DNA of 64,000 nucleotides from SPCO01 sp964579825. Its GTDB lineage: Bacteria; Chloroflexota; Limnocylindria; Limnocylindrales; CSP1-4. The number at the start of each line of letters is the position of its first letter. Position 1 is the first letter of the stretch. The DNA lies in assembly GCA_964579825.1 (NCBI GenBank), contig CAZOHT010000004.1, positions 56,674 through 120,673 of the forward strand. The letters are read 5' to 3'. The notes beneath the pieces were generated by a model. That model searched no databases, had not been told where the DNA came from, and saw nothing but the letters and a program-made list of their open reading frames with translations. The translations under genes were made by a program, and so were the position numbers. Positions 25,635 to 33,855 of the stretch are shown here, piece after piece.

Positions 25635-25646
25635 GGAGTGACGCCG

Positions 25647-26882
25647 ATGAAGGTCCTCGTCGCCGATCCGTTCGAGGCGTCCGGCCTCGACGGCCTGCGC
25701 GCCGCCGGATGCGAGGTCGTCCACGACCCGGCGCTCAAGGACGAGGCCCTCGTGGCGGCCCTGGCCGAGACCCGCGCCGACGTGCTGGTCGTCCGCTCCA
25801 CCAAGGTCACCGCGGAGATGCTGGACGCGGGCGCGCTCGGGCTGATCGTGCGGGCCGGCGCGGGCTACAACACGATCGACGTCGCCGCGGCCTCATCCCG
25901 CGGCATCTACGTGTCCAACTGCCCCGGCAAGAACGCGGTCGCCGTCGCCGAGCTGGCGATGGGCCTCATCCTGGCCCTGGACCGCCGGATCCCCGACAAC
26001 GTCATCGAGCTGCGCGCGGGCCACTGGGACAAGAAGGCATTCGCCAGCGCGACCGGCCTGGCCGGTTCGACCCTGGGCCTGCTCGGCTTCGGCAACATCG
26101 CCCAGGAGGTGGCTCGCCGGGCCCAGGCGTTCGGGATGCACATCGTGGTCTGGTCGCGCCGGTTCGCGTCGGCGCCGGACGTGGACTTCGGCGCCTACGG
26201 GCTCGAGTCCGCCCGCGAGTCGCGGATCAGCGTGGCGGCCACGCCGGGCGACGTCGCGGCCCAGGCGGACGTGCTGAGCATCCACCTGGCGCTTGCGCCG
26301 GACACCCGCGGTCTCGTGGGCGCCGAGGTCCTCGCCCGGCTTCGGCCCGGGGCCCTCGTCGTCAACACCGCCCGAGCCGAGGTCGTGGATCACGACGCGC
26401 TGGCCGCGGCGGTCCGCGACAAGGGCCTGCGCGTCGGCCTGGATGTCTATCCCGACGAACCGACGACCGGCACCGGCGAGTACTCGCTGCCGTTGCTGGC
26501 GCTCCCCGGGGTCTACGGCACGCACCACATCGGCGCGTCCACGGATCAGGCGCAGGAGGCCATCGCCGCCGAGACGGTCCGGATCGTCCGCTCGTTCAAG
26601 GAGACGGGTCGCGTCCCGAACGTCGTCAACCTCGCCCGCCGGACGCCCGCCACGCACATGCTCGTCGTCCGGCATCGGGATCGACCGGGCGTGCTCGCGC
26701 ACGTCTTCGAGCACCTGAGCGGCGGCGGCCTGAACGTCCAGGAGACCGAGAACATCATCTTCGACGGGGCCGAAGCGGCCGTCGCCCGGATCAACCTGGA
26801 CGGCGAGCCGACGGCCGCCCAGCTGGCCGCCATCGAGGCCGGCAACGACGACATCCTGAGCCTCCAGCTCGTGGCCATCTGA
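25647..26882 (+). CDS. serA: D-3-phosphoglycerate dehydrogenase
   Basis: 411 aa. Catalyses NAD-dependent oxidation of 3-phosphoglycerate to 3-phosphohydroxypyruvate, the first step of serine synthesis. Visible are the N-terminal substrate half, the NAD-binding LLGFGNIAQEVARRA, the catalytic Arg in NTARAEVVDHDAL, Glu in DVYPDEPT and His in GTHHIGAS. A C-terminal ACT domain (VVRHRDRPGVLAHVFEHLS) probably senses serine. The start was set at the ATG 25647, which has GGGAG upstream; an in-frame GTG at 25638 would add three residues. serC follows after 10 bp. Confidence 0.95.
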   Translation: MKVLVADPFEASGLDGLRAAGCEVVHDPALKDEALVAALAETRADVLVVRSTKVTAEMLDAGALGLIVRAGAGYNTIDVAAASSRGIYVSNCPGKNAVAVAELAMGLILALDRRIPDNVIELRAGHWDKKAFASATGLAGSTLGLLGFGNIAQEVARRAQAFGMHIVVWSRRFASAPDVDFGAYGLESARESRISVAATPGDVAAQADVLSIHLALAPDTRGLVGAEVLARLRPGALVVNTARAEVVDHDALAAAVRDKGLRVGLDVYPDEPTTGTGEYSLPLLALPGVYGTHHIGASTDQAQEAIAAETVRIVRSFKETGRVPNVVNLARRTPATHMLVVRHRDRPGVLAHVFEHLSGGGLNVQETENIIFDGAEAAVARINLDGEPTAAQLAAIEAGNDDILSLQLVAI

Positions 26883-26892
26883 GGAGCACCAC

Positions 26893-27984
26893 ATGACCGC
26901 CGTGGACCGCGTCTACAACTTCTCCTCCGGCCCGGCCGTCCTGCCGGTGTCGGTCCTGGAGCAGGTCCAGCGGGATCTGGTCGCGTTGCCCGGCGTCGGC
27001 ATGTCGGTCATGGAGATCAGCCACCGGTCGTCCACGTTCGAGGCGATCATCGGCCAGGCCGAGGCCGACATCCGTCGGCTCGCCGGCGTCCCCGACGGCT
27101 ACAGGATCCTGTTCCTGCAGGGCGGCGCCAGCCTCCAGTTCAGCATGGTCCCGATGAACCTCCTGACCGAGGGGACGACCGCCGACTACATCAACACCGG
27201 CTCATGGGCGGAGAAGGCGGTCAAGGAAGCGCGGCGTGTCGGGAACGTCCACGTGACGGGTCTGCCGGACGGCGCGCCATTCGACCGGATCCCGACCGAT
27301 GCCGAGTGTGCGTTCACGCCGGGGGCCGCCTACGTCCACATGACCTCGAACAACACGATCGAGGGCACGCAGTGGCACAGGCTGCCGGACATCGGGGACG
27401 CGCCGCTGGTCAGTGACGCTTCGTCGGACATCTTCAGTGGACCCATCGACATCGCCCGCTACGGCCTGCTGTACGCCGGGGCCCAGAAGAACCTGGGACC
27501 GTCGGGTGTCGTACTCGTGATCATCCGTGAGGACCTCCTGGAGCGGTCCTCCAAGTCCCTGCACACGATGCTCAGCTACGCCGTACAGGCGGAGAACGGG
27601 TCGCTCTACAACACGCCGCCGGCCTTCGGGGTGTACGTGCTCGGTCTGGTCATGCGGTGGCTGCTCGAGCTCGGCGGACTGCCGGCGATCGCCGCCATCA
27701 ACGAGCGCAAGGCGGCCAAGCTGTACGGCGAACTGGACCGGACCGGGTTCTGGCGGCCCACCGCCCAGGCCGACAGCCGGAGCCAGATGAACGTGACGTT
27801 CCGGCTGGCCAGCGAGGACATCGAGACGGCGTTCATCAGGGAGTCGACGGCGGCCGGTTTCGACGGCCTGAAGGGCCATCGGTCCGTGGGCGGGATGCGC
27901 GCGTCGATCTACAACGCGTTCCCCGAGGCGGGCATCGACGACCTGATCGCCTTCATGCGTGAGTTCGAGCGCCGGAACGGCTGA
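26893..27984 (+). CDS. serC: Phosphoserine aminotransferase
   Basis: 363 aa, a PLP enzyme converting 3-phosphohydroxypyruvate and glutamate to phosphoserine and 2-oxoglutarate. Visible are the N-terminal NFSSGPAVLPVSVLEQ, MEISHRSSTFEAI, FLQGGASLQF, and the PLP-lysine region YAGAQKNLGPSGV near residue 198. The C-terminal GLKGHRSVGGMRASIYNAFP binds the phosphate. It has a GGAG ribosome binding site. It follows serA directly and completes the phosphorylated serine pathway except for the phosphatase, which is not in the window. Confidence 0.96.
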   Translation: MTAVDRVYNFSSGPAVLPVSVLEQVQRDLVALPGVGMSVMEISHRSSTFEAIIGQAEADIRRLAGVPDGYRILFLQGGASLQFSMVPMNLLTEGTTADYINTGSWAEKAVKEARRVGNVHVTGLPDGAPFDRIPTDAECAFTPGAAYVHMTSNNTIEGTQWHRLPDIGDAPLVSDASSDIFSGPIDIARYGLLYAGAQKNLGPSGVVLVIIREDLLERSSKSLHTMLSYAVQAENGSLYNTPPAFGVYVLGLVMRWLLELGGLPAIAAINERKAAKLYGELDRTGFWRPTAQADSRSQMNVTFRLASEDIETAFIRESTAAGFDGLKGHRSVGGMRASIYNAFPEAGIDDLIAFMREFERRNG

Positions 27985-27986
27985 GG

Positions 27987-29066
27987 ATGCGGCCGACCGC
28001 GACCCGCCGCCTCGTCATCCTCGCCGAGGGCTACTTCGGCGACAGCCACGCCAAGACCGCGTACGGGGTCATCCGGTTCGGGCGCGATGAGGTCGTCGCC
28101 GTGCTGGATTCCGAGCAGGCCGGCCGCGACGTCGACGAGTTCCTCCCCGGACACCCGGCACCGATCGTGGCGTCGCTGGCCGCTGCCCTGGACCTGACGC
28201 CGCGGCCCGACGCGCTGCTGATCGGGATCGCCCCGACCGGCGGGAAGCTGCCGGCATCCTGGCGGGCGACGATCCTCGAGGCGATCGACGAGGGTCTCGA
28301 TGTCCTGTCCGGGCTGCACACGTTCATCGGCGACGACCCGGAGTTCGCGACGGCGGCGACCCGGCGTGGGACGCGCATCGTCGACTACCGTCGGCCGCCG
28401 GAGCGGATGGAGACGTCGACCGGCCGACGGCACGCGCGCGGCAAGCGGGTGATCCTGACCGTCGGCACGGACTGTGCCATCGGCAAGATGTCGGTCGCCC
28501 TGTCCCTGCGGCAGGCGGCGCTCGACCGTGGGGATGCAGCCGTGTTCGTCCCCACGGGCCAGACCGGGATGATGATCGACGGCTGGGGGGTCGCGGTGGA
28601 CCGACTCGTCGCCGACTTCGCCCAGGGCACGGTCGAATGGCTGGTCGAGCAGGCCGAGGATCGCGGCGACTGGATCATCGTGGAAGGCCAGGGGTCGCTC
28701 GATCACCCCGCGTACTCGGCGGTGACCCTGGCGCTCATCCACGGCGCGACGCCGCAGGCGATGATCCTCGTCCACAAGCCGGGGACCACGGAGCACGACT
28801 TCGACCACCGGCCCGACGTGTCGTTCCCGATCGCGTCGCTGCCCGGGTTCATCGCGATCCATGAGCAGGTCGCCCGATTGGTGGCACCGTCGACGGTCGT
28901 CGCGATCGCCTTGAATACGTCGCTCTACCCGGCCGATGACGACGCTCGGCGGGTCATCGCGGAGATCGCGGCGGAGACCGGCCTCCCGACCCACGACCCG
29001 GTCCGGTTCGGGGCCGAGGAGCTCTGGGAGACCGTTCGGGCCAGGATGCTCGAGCTGGTCCCGTGA
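27987..29066 (+). CDS. dgcN: DUF1611 protein, probable D-glutamate N-acetyltransferase DgcN
   Basis: 359 aa of the DUF1611 family. The N-terminal domain has a Rossmann-like LVILAEGYFGDSHAKTAYG. The C-terminal domain has a P-loop-like GTDCAIGKMSVALSL near residue 158 and IIVEGQGSLDHPAYS. DgcN, characterised in marine bacteria, belongs to this family and makes N-acetyl-D-glutamate; its partner DgcA, an enolase-superfamily racemase, converts it to the L form. The gene that follows here is exactly such an enzyme and overlaps by GTGA, which supports the pairing. It sits 2 bp after serC. Orthology to the characterised enzyme is inferred from family plus neighbour. Confidence 0.75.
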   Translation: MRPTATRRLVILAEGYFGDSHAKTAYGVIRFGRDEVVAVLDSEQAGRDVDEFLPGHPAPIVASLAAALDLTPRPDALLIGIAPTGGKLPASWRATILEAIDEGLDVLSGLHTFIGDDPEFATAATRRGTRIVDYRRPPERMETSTGRRHARGKRVILTVGTDCAIGKMSVALSLRQAALDRGDAAVFVPTGQTGMMIDGWGVAVDRLVADFAQGTVEWLVEQAEDRGDWIIVEGQGSLDHPAYSAVTLALIHGATPQAMILVHKPGTTEHDFDHRPDVSFPIASLPGFIAIHEQVARLVAPSTVVAIALNTSLYPADDDARRVIAEIAAETGLPTHDPVRFGAEELWETVRARMLELVP

Positions 29067-30112
29067 GCCTCCTCCTCACGGCCGAGACCCTGCATCTGTC
29101 CCTCAGGGATCCGTTCCGGATCGCCAGGAGCGACGAGGCGAGCGCCGGTCGCGCGACGACGGTCATCGTGGAGTTGCGCGATGACCGGTTCCCCGGGTCG
29201 GTCGGGGTGGGGGAGGGCTTTCCGGACCCGTATTACGGCGAGACGCCCGAGACGATGGACGCGGTCTTCTCGCTCCTGCTCGGGGCGATCGGCGAGCCGG
29301 ACCCGTCGGTGGCTGGACTCGTGGCCGCGGAACTCGTGATGGATTCGGTCATCCGCGGTCACGGCGCGGCCAAGTGCGCCATCGACATCGCGCTCCACGA
29401 CCTGGTCGGCAAGGCGACCGGGACGCCGGTCAACGTCCTGCGCGGTCTGTCGGCAGGCATCCCGCCGACCGACTTCACGATCGGCATCGACGAACCGGCG
29501 GCCGTCGCGGAGCGCGCGGCTCGCGTGGCCGCGTTCCCCGCGCTCAAGATCAAGCTCGGCGGGCCGTCGGACCTGGCGACCCTCGAAGCCGTCCGCGGCG
29601 TCTTCGGCGGCCCCATCCGGGTCGATGCCAACACGGGCTGGACACCGGACGATGCCGTCGCGATGCTGCCGCACCTCGAGCGCCTCGGCGTCGAACTCAT
29701 CGAGCAGCCCTTCCCGGCGCGCCGGCTCGATCAGCTTCGATGGCTCCAGGAACGCTCGCCACTGCCGATCGTGGCGGACGAGAGCTGCGTGTTCCCGGAG
29801 GACCTGGACGGGCTGGTCGGGGTCGTCGACGGCGTCAACGTCAAGCTGGCCAAGTGCGGCGGGATCGGCCCGGCCAAGCGGATGCTCGAGCGCGCCCGCG
29901 AGCTCGGGTTCCGCTCGTTCCTCGGCTGCATGGAGGAGACGCAGGTGGGGATCGCCGCGTCGGCCGTGGTCGCGAGCCTTGCCGAGTGGATCGATCTCGA
30001 TGGCTGCCTGTTGCTGGCGGACGATCCGTTCGAGGGCCTTGAGCTCGGACCCGACCATCGCTGGCGGCTGTCGTCCGCGCCCGGCCTCGGGTTGTCACGG
30101 CGGGCCGACTGA
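29063..30112 (+). CDS. dgcA: Enolase-superfamily racemase/epimerase (DgcA-like)
   Basis: 349 aa, muconate-lactonizing-enzyme/dipeptide-epimerase subgroup. The capping domain is N-terminal. Barrel residues are visible: LKIKLGG (KxK base), VDANTGW (metal Asp), ELIEQPF (metal Glu), IVADESC (metal Asp) and VNVKLAKCGGI (second Lys base), i.e. two opposed lysines as in racemases and epimerases. Either an L-Ala-D/L-Glu epimerase (peptidoglycan recycling) or an N-acetyl-D-glutamate racemase; the overlapping DUF1611 gene favours the second. Start GTG at 29063 inside the dgcN stop (GTGA). Likely last gene of the DUF1015-serA operon. Confidence 0.82.
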   Translation: MSLLLTAETLHLSLRDPFRIARSDEASAGRATTVIVELRDDRFPGSVGVGEGFPDPYYGETPETMDAVFSLLLGAIGEPDPSVAGLVAAELVMDSVIRGHGAAKCAIDIALHDLVGKATGTPVNVLRGLSAGIPPTDFTIGIDEPAAVAERAARVAAFPALKIKLGGPSDLATLEAVRGVFGGPIRVDANTGWTPDDAVAMLPHLERLGVELIEQPFPARRLDQLRWLQERSPLPIVADESCVFPEDLDGLVGVVDGVNVKLAKCGGIGPAKRMLERARELGFRSFLGCMEETQVGIAASAVVASLAEWIDLDGCLLLADDPFEGLELGPDHRWRLSSAPGLGLSRRAD

Positions 30113-30158
30113 CCGGGTCGCGCTCGCTACCAGCGTGCGCTCGGTGAACGTCCGTTCG

Positions 30159-30191
30159 TGTGGATAAGTTGGTGGACGAAGTGGTGGACAA
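30159..30191. repeat. Three DnaA-box-like 9-mers with 12-bp period
   Basis: TGTGGATAA (30159-30167) is a perfect match to the DnaA consensus in reverse orientation, followed by GGTGGACGA (30171-30179) and GGTGGACAA (30183-30191). Three units spaced by exactly 12 bp in a gap between dgcA and a small gene. They may bind DnaA or another protein, or be chance. Confidence 0.4.
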
Positions 30192-30400
30192 GACCCCTTC
30201 CCGGTCCGGTGGCGCGGGCCTACGATGGACGGCACACCGGTCGGGGAGCCCTCGAAGGGATGGACGACCGCAGCCAAGGCCCCATGTCAGGCCGCCGATC
30301 CCACATCGATCGGCCGGCAGGACCGGGCATCGTAGTGCCATCGCGCGTCGCCGGGACCCCAAGCCGGACGCCGCCGATGCAGAGGGAGGACACCCCATCG
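30192..30400. other. Gap upstream of the 155-aa protein
   Basis: About 210 bp without a supported gene. The frame of the following gene is open through it, but the encoded residues are Arg/Trp/Pro-rich and look non-coding. Confidence 0.4.
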
Positions 30401-30868
30401 ATGGAGCCGCGCGCCGCCGCCAGTCAAGGCTCGGACCCGGAGGCGGTCGAGTTCATCCGCTTCTGCTACCAGCGCCGACGCGTGGGGTGGCCGGAGCTGT
30501 ATGACGAGATGTGCGCGGTCGCCGCACGCGGGCTCTATCGGGGCTACGGGTCCGATGACCTGGCGCAGTTCGGGATCGGGTTCAGCCTCTTCGAGATGCC
30601 GTCACTCGCGGCGATGTCCGCGCGGGTGGTCGCCGAGGAACAGGCGCGCCGCCGGCCGGTGAGCGTGACGATCCGGGCCGACGTGCCGACGGGCGACGCG
30701 CCGGTCGCGCCGGGGGTCGCCATGGTCGAGGAGGTCAACGTCGAGGTGCCGATCGCCCCGCCGTCGATCGTGGTCCCGGTCCGGCCCGAGGCGGTCCCGG
30801 TCATGGACACCGAGCCGGATCGCACGATCCCACCCGTCCGCCTGACGCTGGCGCCGACCCGAGCCTGA
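30401..30868 (+). CDS. Conserved-looking hypothetical protein
   Basis: 155 aa. The first 75 residues look like a folded domain with an aromatic/charged helix pattern (VEFIRFCYQRRRVGWPELYD, then RGYGSDDLAQFGIGFSLFEMP). The remainder is a disordered Pro/Val/Ala/Arg tail. I have the impression of having seen this N-terminal domain repeatedly in Chloroflexota genomes but cannot cite a family. ATG 30401 was chosen for its GGGAGGA about 10 nt upstream; ATGs at 30377 and earlier are alternatives. It ends 16 bp before the nitrilase, which has its own promoter-like box. Confidence 0.65.
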   Translation: MEPRAAASQGSDPEAVEFIRFCYQRRRVGWPELYDEMCAVAARGLYRGYGSDDLAQFGIGFSLFEMPSLAAMSARVVAEEQARRRPVSVTIRADVPTGDAPVAPGVAMVEEVNVEVPIAPPSIVVPVRPEAVPVMDTEPDRTIPPVRLTLAPTRA

Positions 30869-30871
30869 CCC

Positions 30872-30877
30872 TAGACT
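30872..30877 (+). promoter_or_regulatory. -10 hexamer TAGACT for the nitrilase gene
   Basis: TAGACT plus 7 nt leads to the ATG at 30885. Confidence 0.6.
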
Positions 30878-30884
30878 CGGTGGC

Positions 30885-31840
30885 ATGGCCACCGTCCGCA
30901 TCGCCGTCGCGTCGACCCCGCCGACCTCGACGCTGGACGACGCGGTCCCTGCGGCCGTGGCCGCGATCGAGGAGGCGGGACGGCTGGGGGCACGGATCGT
31001 GTGCCTGCCCGAGACGGGCATCCCCGGTCATCGCGTCCAGCGGACGCCCGTGCCGGACGTCTCGAACGAGGCCCTGGAGGCGGGTCTGGGCGTGGTCGCC
31101 GACGCCGCCCGTCGTGTCGGCATCACGGTCATCGTCGGCACAGAGCGCCACGCGCCGGGCGGCCGGGAGATCGTGTCAGTCGTGTTCGGCGCCGACGGCT
31201 CGAGGCTCGGTGAGCAGGTCAAGACCCAGATCGACCCGTCCGAGGAGGTCGACTACGTCGCGGGCACGGGACGNNNNNNNNNNNNNNNNNNNNNNNNNNN
31301 NNNNNNNNNNNNNNNNNNNNNNNNNNNNNNNNNNNNNNNNNNNNNNNNNNNNNNNNNNNNNNNNNNNNNNNNNTCAAGACCCAGATCGACCCGTCCGAGG
31401 AGGTCGACTACGTCGCGGGCACGGGACGGCGGGTCTTCATGGTGGACGGCCTGACGTTCGGGATCGCCATCTGCCACGAGGCCTTCCGCTACCCGGAGAT
31501 CACGCGATCGCTCGTCCTGGCCGGCGCACAGGTCGTGTTCGTGCCGCACTTCGTGACCGCGGACGGCGGGTCCCTGCCCACGTCATGGTGCGCGGCCACG
31601 AACCCGTACAACGAGAAGGCCCTGATGCTCCGAGCGCTCGAGAACAACGTGTATGTCGCCCAGGCGAACTCGGCCGGTCCGATCCAGGGGTCGATCACGG
31701 GGATCGTCGGGCCGGATGGGTCGCTGGTCGCGAGCCTCGCCTACGGTGCGGTCGGTGTCGTGGCGGCCGACGTCGACCTCGATCTCGCGACGCGATCGCT
31801 CGCCCTGCGCTGGGCTCCGGAGCGCAACGGCTTCGCCTGA
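30885..31840 (+). CDS. Carbon-nitrogen hydrolase (nitrilase superfamily), interrupted by an assembly gap
   Basis: The 956-bp interval contains 100 Ns and a duplicated 55-bp flank. If Ns and one flank copy (155 bp in all) are removed, the remaining 801 bp is one intact frame of 266 aa, a normal size for the family. The Glu-Lys-Cys triad is present: Glu in CLPETGIPGH, Lys in GEQVKTQIDPSEE, Cys in IAICHEAFRYPE. Such enzymes hydrolyse amides or nitriles in the cytoplasm; the compact form resembles omega-amidase/carbamoylase-like members, but the substrate is unknown. As printed, the frame is broken by the gap artefact, not by mutation. Its stop codon faces that of the small minus-strand gene in a 14-bp palindrome. 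Confidence 0.85.
31274..31373. other. Scaffold gap of 100 Ns
   Basis: Exactly 100 N. Bases 31219-31273 and 31374-31428 are the same 55 bp, so the two contigs overlap and the gap has no real content. Confidence 0.97.
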
Positions 31841-31847
31841 TCAGGCG
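31834..31847. terminator. 14-bp palindrome over two facing stop codons
   Basis: CGCCTGATCAGGCG contains the TGA of the nitrilase and, on the other strand, the TGA of the small coiled-coil gene. A 5-bp stem with GATC loop may act as a weak two-way terminator. Confidence 0.35.
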
Positions 31848-32068
31848 CGGATGCGGCGCCTCGCCATCTCGCCTTCGATCTGGCGCTCGGCATCGACGTA
31901 GCGGTCGATCTGCTCGCGGAGCTGGTTCGCCTCGGGGACGTAGAGGTGGACCTGCTGCTGGAGGATGTACGACAGCCGTCGGCTGGTCATCCGCACATGG
32001 TCCAGGTTCTTCATCAGGACGAGCGGATCCATCGACGCCAGGTCCGACGGGTGGTACATCTGCTGCAT
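31841..32068 (-). CDS. Small coiled-coil protein, unknown
   Basis: 75 aa, beginning MQQMYHPSDLASMDPLVLMK. It is mostly helical with heptad-like spacing (LREQIDRYVDAERQIEGEMA) and no membrane segment or cysteine. I recognise no family. Coding is supported by its ATG lying 6 nt after TAGAAT, the best -10 match in the window, and by a stop that meets the nitrilase stop exactly. Confidence 0.7.
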   Translation of the reverse strand: MQQMYHPSDLASMDPLVLMKNLDHVRMTSRRLSYILQQQVHLYVPEANQLREQIDRYVDAERQIEGEMARRRIRA

Positions 32069-32074
32069 GGCCGC

Positions 32075-32080
32075 ATTCTA
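32075..32080 (-). promoter_or_regulatory. -10 hexamer TAGAAT, leaderless geometry
   Basis: On the minus strand TAGAAT plus 6 nt (GCGGCC) leads to the ATG at 32068; nearly the TATAAT consensus. Confidence 0.65.
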
Positions 32081-32117
32081 GCGGCCGACGCGCGGCCGGA
32101 ACGGCCGACGCGCCCTC

Positions 32118-33539
32118 CTACAGCGGACGGAGGGCCCTCGGTGGCCAGGTCCAGTCCACGTCCATGGCGGCACCCGACAGCGCGCGGCGGCGACCCGCCT
32201 CAGTGGCGCCGAGGACGAGGATCCGATCCGTCTTGGTCGCCTGTCCGGCCTCGTCGCCCCAGAGCTTGGTCATCTTGCGGTTCGCCGCGACGTCGTCCAG
32301 GGCGACACCGGCGAGCTTGAACCCTTCGGGTTCGGCGGCCGACTCCCAGACGCGTTCGGCCAGACCGACACCGCCCTTGATCCGTCGCCCGCGGTCCGTC
32401 TCGACATCGCCGATGACCAACACCACGACCGCATCGTCGGTGAGGATCGGGCGGAGGCCCGCCAGGGAGTCGCGCAGGAAGGCGAGATACGGCTCGCGGT
32501 GGTGGGCGTCGTCCAGGGTCGCGTCGATCTCGCGGGCGTCGAAGCCCAGGAACCAGGTTCGGAGCCAGTTGTAGTAGCCGTACTTCACGACCCGCAGGTA
32601 GGGCGGCGACGTGACCACGAGCCGGGCCCGATCCGGTCGGCCCATGGCGCGCAGCCCGGCCTGGGCGCGACCCGCCACGTCGCGCGCGTCACCGAGGAGG
32701 GCGAGTCCTTCGGTGCGCGGCGGGAGCTGGCGGAAGAGGCGATCGAGCTTCTTGCCGAGACCATCGAACACGTCGCGCTCCGGCGAGGTGAAGTCGGTCC
32801 GGGCGGCGAAGTCGCGCACGTAGCGCGGCGCCATGCTGAACGTGTTCGGCATCAGGACCGACAGGTAGCTCGCGCTCTTGCCGTGCAGGATCCCGGTGAC
32901 GGCGGCGGCCAGGAAGCGGTCGGTCCGGTCATCCAGGCGCAGCATCGTCCGGACGTAGAGCAGCTGGGCGAGCGTGCGCGGATGGAAGGCGAGCGCGACC
33001 TCGAGCGGGACGGACTCGGTGCCGACCGAAGCGTCGCCAAGACCCGAGCCCGCCACCGGGACCATCGAGCCCACGCCGGTCGGATCCGCGGCGACCCGCG
33101 CCCCGAGCGCCAGCCATGCCCCGGAGACCGCGTTCCAGCCCAGCCGAAGCTGGGCGAGCCGGGTGGCGGCCTCGGCCTTGGTCGCCGGCTGGACCTTGGC
33201 CGCGGTCAGGAGATGGGCGAACGGGTTGAGGTCGTTGCCGACGCCGATGCGCCCTTCCGCGCACGCCTGCAACGGTGTCGTGCCGCGTCCCGAGAACGGA
33301 TCGAGCACGACATCACCGGGCCGCGAGTAGCGGGCGATGAACGCATGCGTCAGGGCGGCCGGGAAGCTCGCGAGGTACGAGCACATCGGGTGGAAGGCGT
33401 GGCCCCACAGGCGCTGCTGGTCCTTCCACTCGGGCGCGAGCTCCATCGCGGGCAGTTCGAGCGGGAGTTCGAGGGCGAGCTGGCCCGCGGCGAGGCTGCG
33501 GCTGCGACCGCCGATCGCGCGTTCCGGAGGTGCCGACAT
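32118..33539 (-). CDS. Orphan DNA methyltransferase (N4/N6 type)
   Basis: 473 aa. SAM-binding motif I is DVVLDPFSGRGTTPLQA near residue 75 with GVGNDLNPFAHLL after it. Catalytic motif IV is VTSPPYLRVVKYGYYNW near residue 310, which is the S/N-P-P-Y type of amino-methyltransferases. Order motif I before motif IV places it in the gamma/zeta-like permuted class or the TRM11-like group of DNA/RNA amino-methylases. No restriction endonuclease gene is adjacent, so it looks like an orphan. Start ATG 33539 (MSAPPERA) was chosen because residues before it look non-coding; a minus-strand TATGCT about 60 nt upstream may be its promoter. Target base and site are unknown. Confidence 0.8.
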   Translation of the reverse strand: MSAPPERAIGGRSRSLAAGQLALELPLELPAMELAPEWKDQQRLWGHAFHPMCSYLASFPAALTHAFIARYSRPGDVVLDPFSGRGTTPLQACAEGRIGVGNDLNPFAHLLTAAKVQPATKAEAATRLAQLRLGWNAVSGAWLALGARVAADPTGVGSMVPVAGSGLGDASVGTESVPLEVALAFHPRTLAQLLYVRTMLRLDDRTDRFLAAAVTGILHGKSASYLSVLMPNTFSMAPRYVRDFAARTDFTSPERDVFDGLGKKLDRLFRQLPPRTEGLALLGDARDVAGRAQAGLRAMGRPDRARLVVTSPPYLRVVKYGYYNWLRTWFLGFDAREIDATLDDAHHREPYLAFLRDSLAGLRPILTDDAVVVLVIGDVETDRGRRIKGGVGLAERVWESAAEPEGFKLAGVALDDVAANRKMTKLWGDEAGQATKTDRILVLGATEAGRRRALSGAAMDVDWTWPPRALRPL

Positions 33540-33679
33540 GGGCGTGCTGGTCCTCACTGGCCACGCTCCGAATCCCGGTCGGGGCGATGGGTCGCGGAGC
33601 ATAGCACGGCCGATTCCGTGCTCAAGGAGGGTCGTACTCGCGGTCCGACGCCCGATCGCGCCTCCCGCCGGGCGTCCGG

Positions 33680-33685
33680 TACTCT
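33680..33685 (+). promoter_or_regulatory. -10 hexamer TACTCT for tRNA-Arg
   Basis: TACTCT ends 8 nt before the tRNA 5' end, so transcription would begin near the mature end. Confidence 0.45.
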
Positions 33686-33693
33686 GTGTGGCG

Positions 33694-33769
33694 GTCCCCG
33701 TAGCTCAGTGGACAGAGCGGTCGCCTTCTAAGCGAAAGGTCCCAGGTTCGAATCCTGGCGGGGGCGCCA
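33694..33769 (+). tRNA. tRNA-Arg (TCT anticodon)
   Basis: 76 nt with a complete cloverleaf. The acceptor GTCCCCG pairs with CGGGGGC (one G-U), the D arm is GCTCAGTGGACAGAGC, the anticodon loop is CTTCTAA with anticodon TCT, and the T arm is CCAGGTTCGAATCCTGG. CCA is encoded at 33767-33769. The top of the anticodon stem (27-43) is a mismatch. Confidence 0.93.
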
Positions 33770-33855
33770 AATCGCTGACGTCGCGCTCAGGCGTGGGTAG
33801 GACATCAAAGCGTCGTCGTCGACCACGGTCTGGAGCCAGGCTCTTTGGAGAGCGG

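Noticed and set aside
30159..30191. Replication origin
   Set aside because: No dnaA, dnaN or AT-rich element is nearby; only one box is perfect.
31219..31428. Genuine 55-bp tandem duplication in the nitrilase
   Set aside because: The copies flank exactly 100 Ns, and removing one copy plus the Ns restores the normal protein, so it is an assembly artefact.
32118..33539. Restriction-modification system with the XRE-nuclease gene
   Set aside because: The two genes are 16 kb apart and unrelated in context.
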